From assembly GCF_004344915.1 (NCBI RefSeq), contig NZ_SKFG01000006.1, forward strand, positions 168,806 to 232,805: a stretch of 64,000 nt of DNA. The letters run 5' to 3'. Made by a program: the position numbers and the translations under genes. The DNA is from Paenibacillus albiflavus. Lineage in GTDB: Bacteria; Bacillota; Bacilli; Paenibacillales; NBRC-103111. Shown here one piece after another: positions 1 through 8,428 of the stretch. The notes under the pieces were generated by a model, which saw only the letters and a list, made by a program, of their open reading frames with translations, ran no database searches and was not told the origin of the DNA. Each line of letters starts with the position of its first letter. Positions within the stretch are counted from its first letter, which is position 1.

Positions 1-34
1 GGCCGGCTTTAAAACCCGAGAGTTATATCGACAA

Positions 35-66
35 GCTCAGTCAAAATAAAGCTCAGTCAAAATAAA
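35..66. repeat. 16-bp tandem duplication
   Basis: The 16-mer GCTCAGTCAAAATAAA occurs twice back to back (35-50 and 51-66). It lies just beyond the terminator of the minus-strand monooxygenase gene and forms its U-rich run-out region. It is probably a simple slippage duplication with no function of its own. Confidence 0.8.
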
Positions 67-70
67 GAAA

Positions 71-94
71 AAGGCGACTCCTGTGAGCCGCCTT
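71..94 (-). terminator. Rho-independent terminator of the monooxygenase gene
   Basis: AAGGCGACTC and GAGCCGCCTT pair around a CTGT loop with one mismatch. On the minus strand the hairpin is followed by a T-rich run, and it begins 12 nt after the stop codon of the upstream gene. Confidence 0.7.
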
Positions 95-105
95 TTCGTT
101 CGTTT

Positions 106-1164
106 TTATGCCTTGGCTATTTCCTTGCGCACAATCGGTGCAACTTTCGTCCCCAGCAGCTCGATGGCATGGAGAATTTCACGATGTGGTATCGTGCTGA
201 CATCAAGATGCAGGAAGAAACGGTTGATACCGAGATTTTTGTGTAACAAAATAATTTTCTCAGCGACATACTCAGAATCGCCGACATAGAGGGCACCTTG
301 AAGACTGCGGGCGGACTCGTATACATCGCGCGTGTAATCCTGTCCCCATCCACGTTCGCGACCGAGAGCGTTCATCATTTGCTGCTGCGATGGGAAGAAC
401 ATATCTGCAGCATAATCAATCGTATCCGCGATGAAACCATGCGAATGCGTCGCAATCGATAGTTTAGACGGGTCATGACCTGCTTGCGCAGCAGCCCGCT
501 TATATAAATCGACTAGTGGTGCAAATCGTTCAGGCATGCCGCCAATAATAGCAAAAACAATCGGAAGCCCCAGCACCCCAGCTCGAATCGCTGATTCAGG
601 CGTCCCTCCACTAGCAATCCATACAGGAAGCCGCTCCTGTACAGAACGTGGGTATACGCCTAGATTTTGAATGGCAGGGCGGTGACCACCGCGCCAAGTA
701 ACTTTTTCCGATTCTCTGATCGCAAGCAGCAGCTCCAGCTTCTCTTCGAATAATTCGTTATAATCATCTAAGCTGTAGCCAAACAGCGGGAATGATTCGA
801 TAAAAGAGCCGCGTCCTGCCATAATTTCAGCCCGTCCGTTCGAGATTCCATCGAGTGTAGAGAATGATTCGTATACGCGTACTGGATCATCCGAGGATAA
901 TACCGTAACGGCACTTGTGAGCCTGATCCGTTTGGTCATCGCAGCAGCAGCCGCAAGTACAACGGCAGGCGCGGAGCCTGCAAAATCAGCACGGTGATGC
1001 TCTCCAACGCCATAGACATCAAGTCCAACCTGATCTGCTAGAACAATCTCTTCCACTGCATTGCGCAGCCTCTCTGCATGTCTAAGAGGTGTGCCTGAAA
1101 CGGGGTTTGGCATAGCTTCCAAAAAAGTACTGATTCCAATTTCCATAACTGCTGGTTCTGTCAT
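106..1164 (-). CDS. LLM-class flavin-dependent oxidoreductase (luciferase-like monooxygenase)
   Basis: About 352 residues of a bacterial-luciferase-like TIM-barrel protein that would use reduced flavin and oxygen on an unknown substrate in the cytoplasm. The family signature around GVGEHH near residue 53, followed by an alanine-rich stretch ending in RIRLTSAV, and the central MAGRGSF segment are visible. An AAGGAGGCG ribosome binding site 9 nt upstream fixes the start at the ATG of MTEPAV; the ATG eight codons further out would lie upstream of this site. The gene is monocistronic, with its own terminator downstream. The family call is secure; the substrate is not predictable. Confidence 0.88.
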   Translation of the reverse strand: MTEPAVMEIGISTFLEAMPNPVSGTPLRHAERLRNAVEEIVLADQVGLDVYGVGEHHRADFAGSAPAVVLAAAAAMTKRIRLTSAVTVLSSDDPVRVYESFSTLDGISNGRAEIMAGRGSFIESFPLFGYSLDDYNELFEEKLELLLAIRESEKVTWRGGHRPAIQNLGVYPRSVQERLPVWIASGGTPESAIRAGVLGLPIVFAIIGGMPERFAPLVDLYKRAAAQAGHDPSKLSIATHSHGFIADTIDYAADMFFPSQQQMMNALGRERGWGQDYTRDVYESARSLQGALYVGDSEYVAEKIILLHKNLGINRFFLHLDVSTIPHREILHAIELLGTKVAPIVRKEIAKA

Positions 1165-1305
1165 ACACATTCGCCTCCTTGAATACATACTCTTATTATA
1201 CTGATTTTTTTAAAGTTACTCAAATTAGGTTAGTAAAAATAAAAGCCCAAAAACACTCAATCTGTCATAATTATTTGCAATAATATGTATTTAATCAAAA
1301 ATAAC

Positions 1306-1336
1306 TTGACACTTACCCCGCATAAGGATGTTAAAT
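1306..1336 (+). promoter_or_regulatory. Putative promoter of the membrane protein gene at 1360
   Basis: A perfect -35 box TTGACA lies at 1306-1311. The -10 region is weaker (TGTTAA at 17-bp spacing or TTAAAT at 19 bp). It lies about 25-50 bp upstream of the start codon, so the leader would be short. Confidence 0.45.
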
Positions 1337-1359
1337 AAAGGTAACTGGGGGTGGCTATA

Positions 1360-2004
1360 ATGGAAAACAAACCGAATTTCGGTAGATTTGATACAGAATC
1401 GAAAGAAGAGAAAGAGGCTGCCAATTCTGATTTTTGGATCAAGGAGCGAGCCCGAGATCGGAATCATAACTTTTGGCAGCCTATTCGCATAACGTTCATG
1501 AGTATAGTAGGTATAGCGATTATTTTGGGTATTATCTTGGCGATCCTCGTTGGTCTGTCAGGCATCCCAAAGAAAATCGATGCATCGTATCCTGCCATTA
1601 TGTATCGTGAGAATGATACGGGGTATGTGCAGCAGACGACGATTACGATGCAAGGCAAGCTGTATACGCGATGGTTCTCGAATCCGAAATTTGTCGGTAC
1701 GTTTAGCATTGATCAATTTGAATTGATGAAGAGAGATGCGACCACAGATATTGAGTTTCAGCCTGAGTTCATGAACGGTGCCGGTCTTTTAAGTTATTCG
1801 ACTTTTGCAGATGGCAAACTGGATTTCGAATCCGTGGGTATGATTTGGATGGCAGATGATATGAAGAAGGTCAATATCGGGGTGTTCGAGCCTGTTAATG
1901 CAACCGCTAAATCAATGAGGGATCTAGTCATTTCAGCACCAGCAACGACAAGGGAAGAAGCCGTCGAACTTACGAAGCAATTTAACAACCCATTCCACAA
2001 TTGA
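1360..2004 (+). CDS. Single-pass membrane protein of unknown function
   Basis: I do not recognise this family. The 214-residue protein has a charged cytoplasmic N-terminus rich in K/E/R (residues 1-38), one clear transmembrane segment (about 43-66, running IVGIAIILGIILAILVG), and an outside domain of about 145 residues with no cysteines. The ATG at 1360 is preferred over the in-frame GTG at 1351 because GGGGGTGG sits 5-7 nt upstream of it. The stop lies only 7 bp from the stop of the convergent methyltransferase gene, with no clear hairpin between them. Confidence 0.7.
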   Translation: MENKPNFGRFDTESKEEKEAANSDFWIKERARDRNHNFWQPIRITFMSIVGIAIILGIILAILVGLSGIPKKIDASYPAIMYRENDTGYVQQTTITMQGKLYTRWFSNPKFVGTFSIDQFELMKRDATTDIEFQPEFMNGAGLLSYSTFADGKLDFESVGMIWMADDMKKVNIGVFEPVNATAKSMRDLVISAPATTREEAVELTKQFNNPFHN

Positions 2005-2011
2005 AAAAAAC

Positions 2012-2623
2012 TTACGCTTGTCCCTTTTTTGAATCAAGAATAAACATAGACGCATCTTGTCCCATGAATATTTTATTTCCTGTATAAAAAGTTTTGAATT
2101 GAATGTCCCTATACCCTATTTTCGTCATAATGCCGATTAGCTCATCTGGATTAAATCCGTTATGAACAATATCTGAAACTATTTTTTCATTTTTATTAAA
2201 ATCTACGACCAGTAGATGTCCTCCTTCATTAAGAACATCAAATAGTCTTGCTAAAACTAATTCAACATCCTGAATATGGAGTAGAACTTGAGCCATAAAA
2301 ATATAGTCGGCATGTATGTCCGATATACTTTCCTTTTCAATATCAAAGCATAATGTATCTACATTCTGAATATTAAAATCAGTTATTTTATGCTTTATTT
2401 GATTAATCATATTTTGTGACGTATCCAGAAAAAGCATAGAATTAAACTCGTTTAACAAGTTCATGCCGACAAGACCAGTTCCACACCCAAAATCAATAGC
2501 ATTCTTACTTTTAGCGTCAACTAAATAATTGCGGATGGCAACTGATGATACCTTTGCAATTTGGATTCTTTCGGGAGTGTCATATATATTAGCGATCATT
2601 TCAAACTTATCCGTATTTCCCAT
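2012..2623 (-). CDS. Class I SAM-dependent methyltransferase
   Basis: A 203-residue Rossmann-fold methyltransferase. Motif I is DFGCGTGLVGM near residue 43, an acidic residue ends the second strand (LFLD), and the motif IV region reads ADYIFMAQVLLHI, as in UbiE/small-molecule methyltransferases. GGAGAG precedes the ATG. It is AT-richer than its neighbours and stands alone. Substrate unknown. Confidence 0.82.
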   Translation of the reverse strand: MGNTDKFEMIANIYDTPERIQIAKVSSVAIRNYLVDAKSKNAIDFGCGTGLVGMNLLNEFNSMLFLDTSQNMINQIKHKITDFNIQNVDTLCFDIEKESISDIHADYIFMAQVLLHIQDVELVLARLFDVLNEGGHLLVVDFNKNEKIVSDIVHNGFNPDELIGIMTKIGYRDIQFKTFYTGNKIFMGQDASMFILDSKKGQA

Positions 2624-2828
2624 TATTATCTCTCCAACCAGGTTTAATATTTAGGATACGATTCTGCATGTCCTAATTCAACAAATCAACAAATATTACA
2701 CAAATGTGAAAAACTGACTATTGGGTTAATTATCGATTAGCTCCACCCGATAAAGATTGAGGGGAGGGCTGATCAATCATTTTACGCATTAAACTTAGAA
2801 TAAATATATAAAGGGAGAGCTATACACT

Positions 2829-3887
2829 GTGAAAAAATTATTTCAAACCATTACGCTAGTTTTATTATCAAGCATTGTTCTTGTTTCCTGCTCGAAGCTG
2901 AAGCTGAGTCCTAAGGCATCGGTATCTAGTAGTACCCCTAGCAGTACCCCCTCTACTTCTACTCAGCCGAGTCCAGAAGAGACAAAACTTCTTAAAAAAA
3001 TGCAGGAAGTAGAGAAATACAATGCCTATGTTGGGCTGAATAATCTCATAACAGGCAGCATCGATAATGTGACCAATCGCTATTTTGAGCAGCTAGGCAT
3101 GGAGGAATCTCCGAAGATCGGTAAGAATTTCAGCTTTACGATGCTATCCATATCTTCAACTGTTAAGAGTAACCTGGACAAGTATTTAGCTTACACGGAT
3201 AAGAAACCGGAATTTACAGAAATCGATCCAATCGTTGTGAAACTAAAGCCTGTACTAAAAGATTTAATTGCCGTGCTATCCGAAGGGCATGAATACTACG
3301 ATATCAAAGGTTATGTAGATGATCAGTTTGCCAAAAGTAAAGAATTACATACCGAGATTCTAAAAATTACACAAGCTTATGAACCGATAAGAAATGAATT
3401 TTTGGATGCAATGTACGTATTGGGCGAAGAGCAGACGCAAATTACGTTGAAGGAACTGCAGGATGAAGATCAGATGATTCGCTATAGCGCTCTGCAATTA
3501 ATTCTGAGTGCTGAGGCTGTCGACAATGAGATGGCAGATCAGGATATCGCGGCTGATAACGTCTTGAATCTGAATTTAGAGAAGTATAAAGCGAAGTATG
3601 ATGTATTCGTAGAAAGCATGAATAAGCTGAATGAATATGCCCAAGATGAGGCAAGGATCAAGAAAGAAGGAATCGACAGCTATTCACTTGAGCAATTTGT
3701 TAAAAAGGTCAAAGAGCTTAAAGTATCGGCAACGAATATTATTGATCGCGTGAATAAGAAGAAGAAGGTAGATGACTTTAATTTACAGTCAAGCTTCTTT
3801 AGAGAAACGCAAGAGGGTACACCTGAGAATTATGGCAAGAATTTGGGACAAACGATTGATTATTATAACAAAATGATCAACAAATAA
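2829..3887 (+). CDS. Lipoprotein, DUF3829 (YiiG)-like
   Basis: A 352-residue lipoprotein with a signal peptide ending in the lipobox LVSC (Cys near residue 21), followed by a Ser/Thr/Pro-rich linker of about 30 residues and a mostly helical, charged domain. The segment KYNAYVGLNNLITGSIDNV resembles the start of DUF3829 proteins such as YiiG, whose function is unknown; this family call is from memory and only moderate. The start is GTG with GGGAGAG about 10 nt upstream. A long antisense reading frame inside it is a shadow. Confidence 0.72.
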   Translation: MKKLFQTITLVLLSSIVLVSCSKLKLSPKASVSSSTPSSTPSTSTQPSPEETKLLKKMQEVEKYNAYVGLNNLITGSIDNVTNRYFEQLGMEESPKIGKNFSFTMLSISSTVKSNLDKYLAYTDKKPEFTEIDPIVVKLKPVLKDLIAVLSEGHEYYDIKGYVDDQFAKSKELHTEILKITQAYEPIRNEFLDAMYVLGEEQTQITLKELQDEDQMIRYSALQLILSAEAVDNEMADQDIAADNVLNLNLEKYKAKYDVFVESMNKLNEYAQDEARIKKEGIDSYSLEQFVKKVKELKVSATNIIDRVNKKKKVDDFNLQSSFFRETQEGTPENYGKNLGQTIDYYNKMINK

Positions 3888-3970
3888 TCTGACAATTATC
3901 GATGTCATGATATTAAGGCAACTAACTGGTATAATAGGATTATTCTTGTGATATAAGGAGAGATTAATCC

Positions 3971-4837
3971 ATGAACGTACGTATTTATACGGATAGTGCT
4001 ACTGATTTACCGGCATCTGTTACGCAATCTTTGGGGATTACGGTGATGCCCCTGATGGTCAGCATTGATGGACATGAGTACGAAGATGGTGTCACACTTA
4101 CATCCAAAGAGATGTTTGATGGCATGCGTGAGGGCAAAGATTATAAGACGGCACAAGTGCCCATACATATATTCCAGGAAGTTTTTCAGTCAGCAGCAGA
4201 AGCTGGGGAAGAGATTCTTTACATAGCTTTTTCATCAGGGTTATCAGGGACATATTCGTCAGCCGTTATGGTACTGAATATGATCAAGGAAGATTATCCT
4301 GACATCGCATGTGATGTTATTGATACCAAATGCGCTTCCGTAGGCTTCGGACTAGTAGTAAGGCAAGCGGCATTGTGGGCTCAGGAAGGTCTATCCCGAG
4401 CAGAACTTGTCGACAAGGTTACGAAACTTGCGGCAAATATGGAGCATGTATTTACAGTTGACGACCTGGAGTATTTATATCGAGGCGGACGTGTCAGCAA
4501 AACATCCGCAGTTATTGGCGGACTTCTTAACATTAAACCTGTGCTTGATGTGGAAGACGGCAAGCTGATTCCAATCGAGAAGGTGCGCGGACGTAAGAAA
4601 TCGATTAGCCGCTTAGCTGAACTTTTTGAGGAACGTGGCATAACAGAGGATAAGGATCAATTGATCGGAATCTCACACGGGGATGATCCGGAAACTGCTG
4701 AGTCCCTCAAAGCGATTCTGATTGAAAAATATGGCTTGAAAAACTTCATCATTAACAGCATCGGCTGCGCCATTGGTGCACATGCTGGACCGGGTACGAT
4801 GTCTCTATTTTTCTTAAATAAAAATTACAGTGAATAA
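3971..4837 (+). CDS. DegV family fatty-acid-binding protein
   Basis: A 288-residue DegV-fold protein. DegV/FakB proteins bind a fatty acid and present it to the kinase FakA. The N-terminal IYTDSATDLP, the central FSSGLSGTYSSA and SVGFGLVVRQAA, and the C-terminal GPGTMSLFF motifs match the family well. An ATAAGGAGAG ribosome binding site precedes the ATG and a strong terminator follows, so the unit is monocistronic. Confidence 0.93.
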   Translation: MNVRIYTDSATDLPASVTQSLGITVMPLMVSIDGHEYEDGVTLTSKEMFDGMREGKDYKTAQVPIHIFQEVFQSAAEAGEEILYIAFSSGLSGTYSSAVMVLNMIKEDYPDIACDVIDTKCASVGFGLVVRQAALWAQEGLSRAELVDKVTKLAANMEHVFTVDDLEYLYRGGRVSKTSAVIGGLLNIKPVLDVEDGKLIPIEKVRGRKKSISRLAELFEERGITEDKDQLIGISHGDDPETAESLKAILIEKYGLKNFIINSIGCAIGAHAGPGTMSLFFLNKNYSE

Positions 4838-4854
4838 TGATCTTGAAAAACCAT

Positions 4855-4887
4855 AAGACCCTTTTGCTTTATAGGCAGAAGGGTCTT
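4855..4887 (+). terminator. Rho-independent terminator after degV
   Basis: AAGACCCTT and AAGGGTCTT form a perfect 9-bp stem, followed by TTTCTGTTATTTT. Confidence 0.85.
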
Positions 4888-4992
4888 TCTGTTATTTTAA
4901 TAAGTATGCTATTATTAGGTAACACTTAAAAAAATAAGGTAATGCCTAAGATTTTAATTTGAAATCCGATTGATTTATAAGGAGGCGTTATA

Positions 4993-5235
4993 ATGCTGGA
5001 ATGGATTCTGCGTAAAGTTATGTTTGATAGAGGTATTTGGTCGGGTGCAGTTTTGTCACGTTTATTGGAGGAAAAAGCAAGCTACAGAATATCTGCTGCT
5101 TCAATCAGCGCATTGATTAATCAGCAGCCTCGTCAAATGAAAACCGAAACACTTGATGCACTATGTACTGCTTTGGAATGTTCTCCAAATGATTTATGGG
5201 TGCATACACCAACTCCGAATGAGAAAGGAGCTTAA
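4993..5235 (+). CDS. Small XRE-family helix-turn-helix regulator
   Basis: An 80-residue protein made almost entirely of a Cro/C1-type HTH: the helix pair RISAASISALINQQP and the later LDALCTALECSPNDLWV are characteristic of YozG/YdcN-like one-domain regulators. AAGGAGG precedes the ATG. It lies 2 bp upstream of the deformylase start, and the deformylase ribosome binding site lies inside its last codons, so the two are co-transcribed and probably translationally coupled. Target unknown; the neighbour suggests it tunes def. Confidence 0.82.
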   Translation: MLEWILRKVMFDRGIWSGAVLSRLLEEKASYRISAASISALINQQPRQMKTETLDALCTALECSPNDLWVHTPTPNEKGA

Positions 5236-5237
5236 CG

Positions 5238-5756
5238 ATGCCAACTAAACAAATCCTTCCGTTTGGAGATCCAATTTTGCGTAAACCGGCTAAGCCAGTG
5301 GAAGCTATCAATCCTAAAATAACGAAGCTGCTGGATGATATGGTAGAAACACTTTACGAGCGTGATGGTCGTGCGGGTCTTGCTGCACCACAGGTCGGTA
5401 CCTTAAGACGCGTGATCGTGATGGATTGCGGAGACGGCTTAATCGAACTAATAAATCCTGAAATACTTGAAAAGAGTGGAGAGCAGATTGGAACTGAGGC
5501 ATGTTTATCTTTGCCGGGATACTATGGGGAGGTAAAGCGTGCTAATTATGTGCGAATCACAAGCTTGAACAGACAAGGTGAGCAGTTCATCCTTGAAGGG
5601 GAAGGCTTTCTGGCACGCTGCATTCAGCATGAAATCGACCATTTGAATGGCGTGCTGTTCGTCGATCATGTCGCTCATAAGTGGCTTTTCCATGAGAATG
5701 GACAGCAAAGGCTGGACACATTAGAGGTCATCCGTATTACAAATCAAGGTATATGA
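5238..5756 (+). CDS. def: Peptide deformylase
   Basis: A 172-residue metal-dependent enzyme that removes the formyl group from the N-terminal Met of new proteins. Motif I GLAAPQ is at 47-52, motif II EACLS at 87-91 (the metal ligand is Cys89) and motif III HEIDH at 131-135 (metal ligands His131 and His135, catalytic Glu132). Motif II reads EACLS rather than the common EGCLS, and motif I has R-A rather than x-G before GLAA, so this may be a second, divergent deformylase rather than the main one. It forms an operon with the upstream HTH gene. Confidence 0.93.
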   Translation: MPTKQILPFGDPILRKPAKPVEAINPKITKLLDDMVETLYERDGRAGLAAPQVGTLRRVIVMDCGDGLIELINPEILEKSGEQIGTEACLSLPGYYGEVKRANYVRITSLNRQGEQFILEGEGFLARCIQHEIDHLNGVLFVDHVAHKWLFHENGQQRLDTLEVIRITNQGI

Positions 5757-5783
5757 AATGATACGAAAAAATGAGGTCATTCT

Positions 5784-6260
5784 ATGAAAATTAGAGAAAT
5801 AGAAGCTCGTGACAATAAGCAGATTGAAGAAGTCATTCGAACCTGTCTAATGGAATTTGGCGGGGACCGTGAAGGTCTTGCATGGGCAGATCCATTCTTA
5901 GGTCGATTGTCGGAGGTATATGTTGCTGAAGGCTCTAAATATTGGGTTGTAGAGCATGATGGAAGAATAGTTGGCGGGTGCGGAATCGGACCTATGCAGA
6001 ACCTGGAAGGGATATGCGAGCTTCAAAAAATGTATTGCTTGCCTGAGGCAAGAGGTACGGGGACAGCAAACAAGCTTATGCTGATTGCTTTGGAATATGC
6101 TGGTCAAAACTATAGCCAATGTTATCTGGAGACTTTGGACAACATGACATCAGCGAACAGGTTTTATAAAAAGCATGGTTTCATTGAATTAGACCAGCCG
6201 CTTGGTGATACTGGGCATTATTCTTGTGATGTGTGGTATTTGAAAGATTTGCGTTGTTAA
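5784..6260 (+). CDS. GNAT family N-acetyltransferase
   Basis: A 158-residue GNAT-fold acetyltransferase. The acetyl-CoA binding loop is ARGTGTANKLM (about residue 90), a variant of R/Q-x-x-G-x-G/A, with the β4 strand ELQKMYCLPEARG before it and SANRFYKKHGFIE near the C-terminus. It lies 27 bp downstream of def and may be in the same transcript. Acceptor unknown. Confidence 0.85.
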   Translation: MKIREIEARDNKQIEEVIRTCLMEFGGDREGLAWADPFLGRLSEVYVAEGSKYWVVEHDGRIVGGCGIGPMQNLEGICELQKMYCLPEARGTGTANKLMLIALEYAGQNYSQCYLETLDNMTSANRFYKKHGFIELDQPLGDTGHYSCDVWYLKDLRC

Positions 6261-6291
6261 GATTTCAATTTATTTGGCATACTTCCCCCTC

Positions 6292-6322
6292 TTGTTTTAA
6301 TCTCAAAAAATGAGACAATAAT
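6292..6322 (+). promoter_or_regulatory. Putative promoter with central dyad upstream of rlmN
   Basis: TTGTTT (6292-6297) and AATAAT (6317-6322) are separated by 19 bp, and the spacer is almost filled by the perfect dyad TCTCA-AAAAA-TGAGA (6301-6315). A 19-bp spacer with a centred dyad is the layout used by MerR-family activators, although the box matches are only moderate. The leader to the ATG at 6358 would be about 30 nt. Confidence 0.4.
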
Positions 6323-6357
6323 AAACAGACTGTTAGATTTGAAAAGAGGATTATAGC

Positions 6358-7416
6358 ATGAATAAGGAATCCATTTATGGATTAACATTGGAACAATTAG
6401 TGACATGGCTAGCAGAGCATGGACATAAGAAATCTCGCGCATCCCAAGTATGGGACTATCTATATCGGAAGCGGGTCGTTGATTTTGCACAGATGGTGGA
6501 CGTGAATGCAGACTGCATCGCCGTATTATCCGAGCATTTTGTGATCGAGACGTTGACCGAGCATATCAAGCAGCAATCTGCTGATGGAACTGTTAAATTT
6601 CTATTCAAGCTTAGTGACGGCAACTTGATCGAAACCGTATTAATGCGGCAAAAATATGGTTTATCGGTATGCGTCACCACACAGGTGGGCTGTAACATTG
6701 GCTGCAGCTTCTGTGCGAGCGGACTGCTAAAGAAGAGTCGCGATCTATCAAGTGGAGAGATTGTAGAACAGCTCATGAAAGTTCAGCTTCATCTGGATGC
6801 AGCGAAAGAGAATGAACGTGTTACACATGTCGTGGTCATGGGCATTGGCGAGCCGTTTGATAATTTTACGAATATGGCTAACTTCTTGCGGATTATTAAA
6901 GATCACAAGGGTCTGGCAATTGGCCCAAGAAGTATTACGGTATCTACAAGCGGCATTCCAGATAAAATGATAGAATTCGCAGATAGCGATCTGCAAGTGA
7001 ATCTTGCGCTTTCGCTGCATGCACCGAATAACGAACTGCGTACGCAAATTATGAAAATTAACCGCGCATATCCGATCGAGAAGCTTATGCAGGCGGTTGA
7101 CTACTATATCACGACAACGAACCGCAGAATTACGATCAGCTATATTTTGCTGAAGGATGTGAACGATAAGCGTGAGCATGCTGCAGAGCTTGCTGAACTT
7201 CTTCAGGAAAGAAAGCAGCTCGTGAACGTAAACCTGATTCCGTACAATCCGGTGGACGAGCTGGATCAGTATCAACGAAGCGACCATGAAACCGTTCGTG
7301 CATTCTATGATGTGCTCAAGAAGCAAGGAATCAGCGTTAGCGTGCGGTTAGAGCATGGAACCGATATCGATGCGGCATGTGGACAGCTGCGGAGCAAGCA
7401 AATTAAAGAAGGCTAG
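6358..7416 (+). CDS. rlmN: RlmN-family 23S rRNA adenine-2503 methyltransferase
   Basis: A 352-residue radical-SAM enzyme expected to methylate A2503 of 23S rRNA (and possibly tRNA A37). The iron-sulfur Cys motif is C112-x3-C116-x2-C119; the conserved C-terminal Cys341 in [10 protein letters not shown] carries the methylene in the mechanism. [12 protein letters not shown] and [10 protein letters not shown] are RlmN signatures; overall the sequence reads closer to RlmN than to the C8-methylating Cfr. The canonical Bacillales rlmN usually sits with prpC/prkC, so this stand-alone gene may be a paralogue. Cfr/Cfr-like activity cannot be excluded from sequence alone. Confidence 0.88.
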   Translation: MNKESIYGLTLEQLVTWLAEHGHKKSRASQVWDYLYRKRVVDFAQMVDVNADCIAVLSEHFVIETLTEHIKQQSADGTVKFLFKLSDGNLIETVLMRQKYGLSVCVTTQVGCNIGCSFCASGLLKKSRDLSSGEIVEQLMKVQLHLDAAKENERVTHVVVMGIGEPFDNFTNMANFLRIIKDHKGLAIGPRSITVSTSGIPDKMIEFADSDLQVNLALSLHAPNNELRTQIMKINRAYPIEKLMQAVDYYITTTNRRITISYILLKDVNDKREHAAELAELLQERKQLVNVNLIPYNPVDELDQYQRSDHETVRAFYDVLKKQGISVSVRLEHGTDIDAACGQLRSKQIKEG

Positions 7417-7444
7417 TTAATAGAATAACCGAGCTTATAACAAT

Positions 7445-7493
7445 AAAGCCCGAAAGGCAGACCTCCATAGTAGATGTCTCCCTTTCGGGCTTT
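7445..7493. terminator. Bidirectional terminator between rlmN and ric
   Basis: AAAGCCCGAAAGG and CCTTTCGGGCTTT form a perfect 13-bp stem with T runs on both strands. It lies between two convergent genes and serves both. Confidence 0.88.
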
Positions 7494-7501
7494 TTCTATC
7501 T

Positions 7502-8206
7502 TTAAGCAGGCATGATCGCCCGTACTTGATCGAACAGCACATGATTTTCAAGATGAATATGCTCGAATGTTTCTTTCTCAAGCAGAGACAACCGATGATA
7601 AACAAGGCGATAAGTTCCGCAAGCATCGTCAGGCGGCATGAAGTCATGTGTAATGTCGCGCAGTTCTTTTAGAATATGTCCTGCTTTATCATGCTCCTCT
7701 TCTAAGTTCAGCAGATAAGGTAGAAGCTTCACACTCGTCTCCTGTACAGGATTAGTCACATACTGCAAGACTAATGGGAACACAACTTCCTCCTCTTCAG
7801 CGGTATGCTCCAGGAGTTCTTGGCGTAATGCTTCGAACAACTCCTGTACACGTAACAGATGGGGAGAATGTCCACCGTGTACACGAGCAAGCTTCGTCAC
7901 ATACGGCGGCAACTGAGCCAGCTCTTCTCGTAAATGAGCATGATACTTACTTTGAATATATTCGATTAACTCCGCCTCATCATGAGATTGAAGGTTATTT
8001 GCTGCATATGCAACTTGAGCTTGCTCAATCTCAAGTACATTCGTGAGCACCTGCATGGGATCTAGATTTCGGCCGAGAGCAGCTTCTTGTAAACTGATTT
8101 TACCGCCGCAGCAATAATCGATACGCAGCTTGCGAAACAGATCCGCCGTTTGTGGAACAGCTGTTACTATATCTGCAACCTGTGTTTGAAGTGTAGTTTC
8201 GTTCAT
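7502..8206 (-). CDS. ric: Iron-sulfur cluster repair di-iron protein (Ric/ScdA/YtfE)
   Basis: A 234-residue protein that helps repair iron-sulfur clusters after nitric-oxide or oxidative damage. The N-terminal ScdA_N domain carries LRIDYCCGG (Cys32-Cys33), and the C-terminal haemerythrin-like domain has the spaced His/Glu ligands (HLREEL, HGGHSPHLL, HTAEEEEVVFP, LEEEHDKAG, HIHLENHVLF). AAGGAGGAC places the start at MNETTL; an upstream in-frame ATG adds 13 codons but would precede the RBS. Divergent from hmp, with a shared regulatory region containing an Fnr-like box. Confidence 0.93.
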   Translation of the reverse strand: MNETTLQTQVADIVTAVPQTADLFRKLRIDYCCGGKISLQEAALGRNLDPMQVLTNVLEIEQAQVAYAANNLQSHDEAELIEYIQSKYHAHLREELAQLPPYVTKLARVHGGHSPHLLRVQELFEALRQELLEHTAEEEEVVFPLVLQYVTNPVQETSVKLLPYLLNLEEEHDKAGHILKELRDITHDFMPPDDACGTYRLVYHRLSLLEKETFEHIHLENHVLFDQVRAIMPA

Positions 8207-8344
8207 CGTAAGTCCTCCTTCAAGATATTCAATCCATGGATTCATCGTATCGCTTATTTCGATCTTAGCTTGTGATTGGACTCACTACATGACGAGCAAT
8301 CGATTATATGCCTAATTTTGCCTTCACAATTACTTGCGATTTAC

Positions 8345-8360
8345 AGTGATTTTAATCACA
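8345..8360. promoter_or_regulatory. Fnr-like box in the ric-hmp intergenic region
   Basis: AGTGATTTTAATCACA matches the Fnr consensus TGTGA-N6-TCACA in 9 of 10 defined positions. Its centre (8352.5) lies 41.5 bp before position 8394, and TAGATT at 8382-8387 is a plausible -10 element for a start there, which is the class II activator geometry for hmp. On the other strand a TATAAT at 8308-8303 could serve ric. Confidence 0.62.
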
Positions 8361-8386
8361 CAGGGCTGATTGATGAAGGCGTAGAT

Positions 8387-8403
8387 TAAATGTGTGACAT
8401 TTA
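8387..8403. promoter_or_regulatory. 17-bp dyad over the predicted hmp transcription start
   Basis: TAAATGT-GTG-ACATTTA is a perfect inverted repeat with 7-bp arms. It starts at the end of the putative -10 element and covers the predicted start site, as expected for a repressor operator. A nitric-oxide-responsive repressor such as NsrR is one candidate but the sequence does not clearly match its consensus. Confidence 0.45.
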
Positions 8404-8428
8404 TTTCAGACCAGAAGGAGATATAAAT

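Noticed and set aside
2004..2012. Terminator between the convergent genes at 2004 and 2012
   Set aside because: Only T/A-rich sequence is present and no stable hairpin could be found.
6748..7326. A 192-codon open frame antisense to the RlmN-family gene
   Set aside because: No ribosome binding site or family similarity; the sense strand encodes a complete radical-SAM enzyme.
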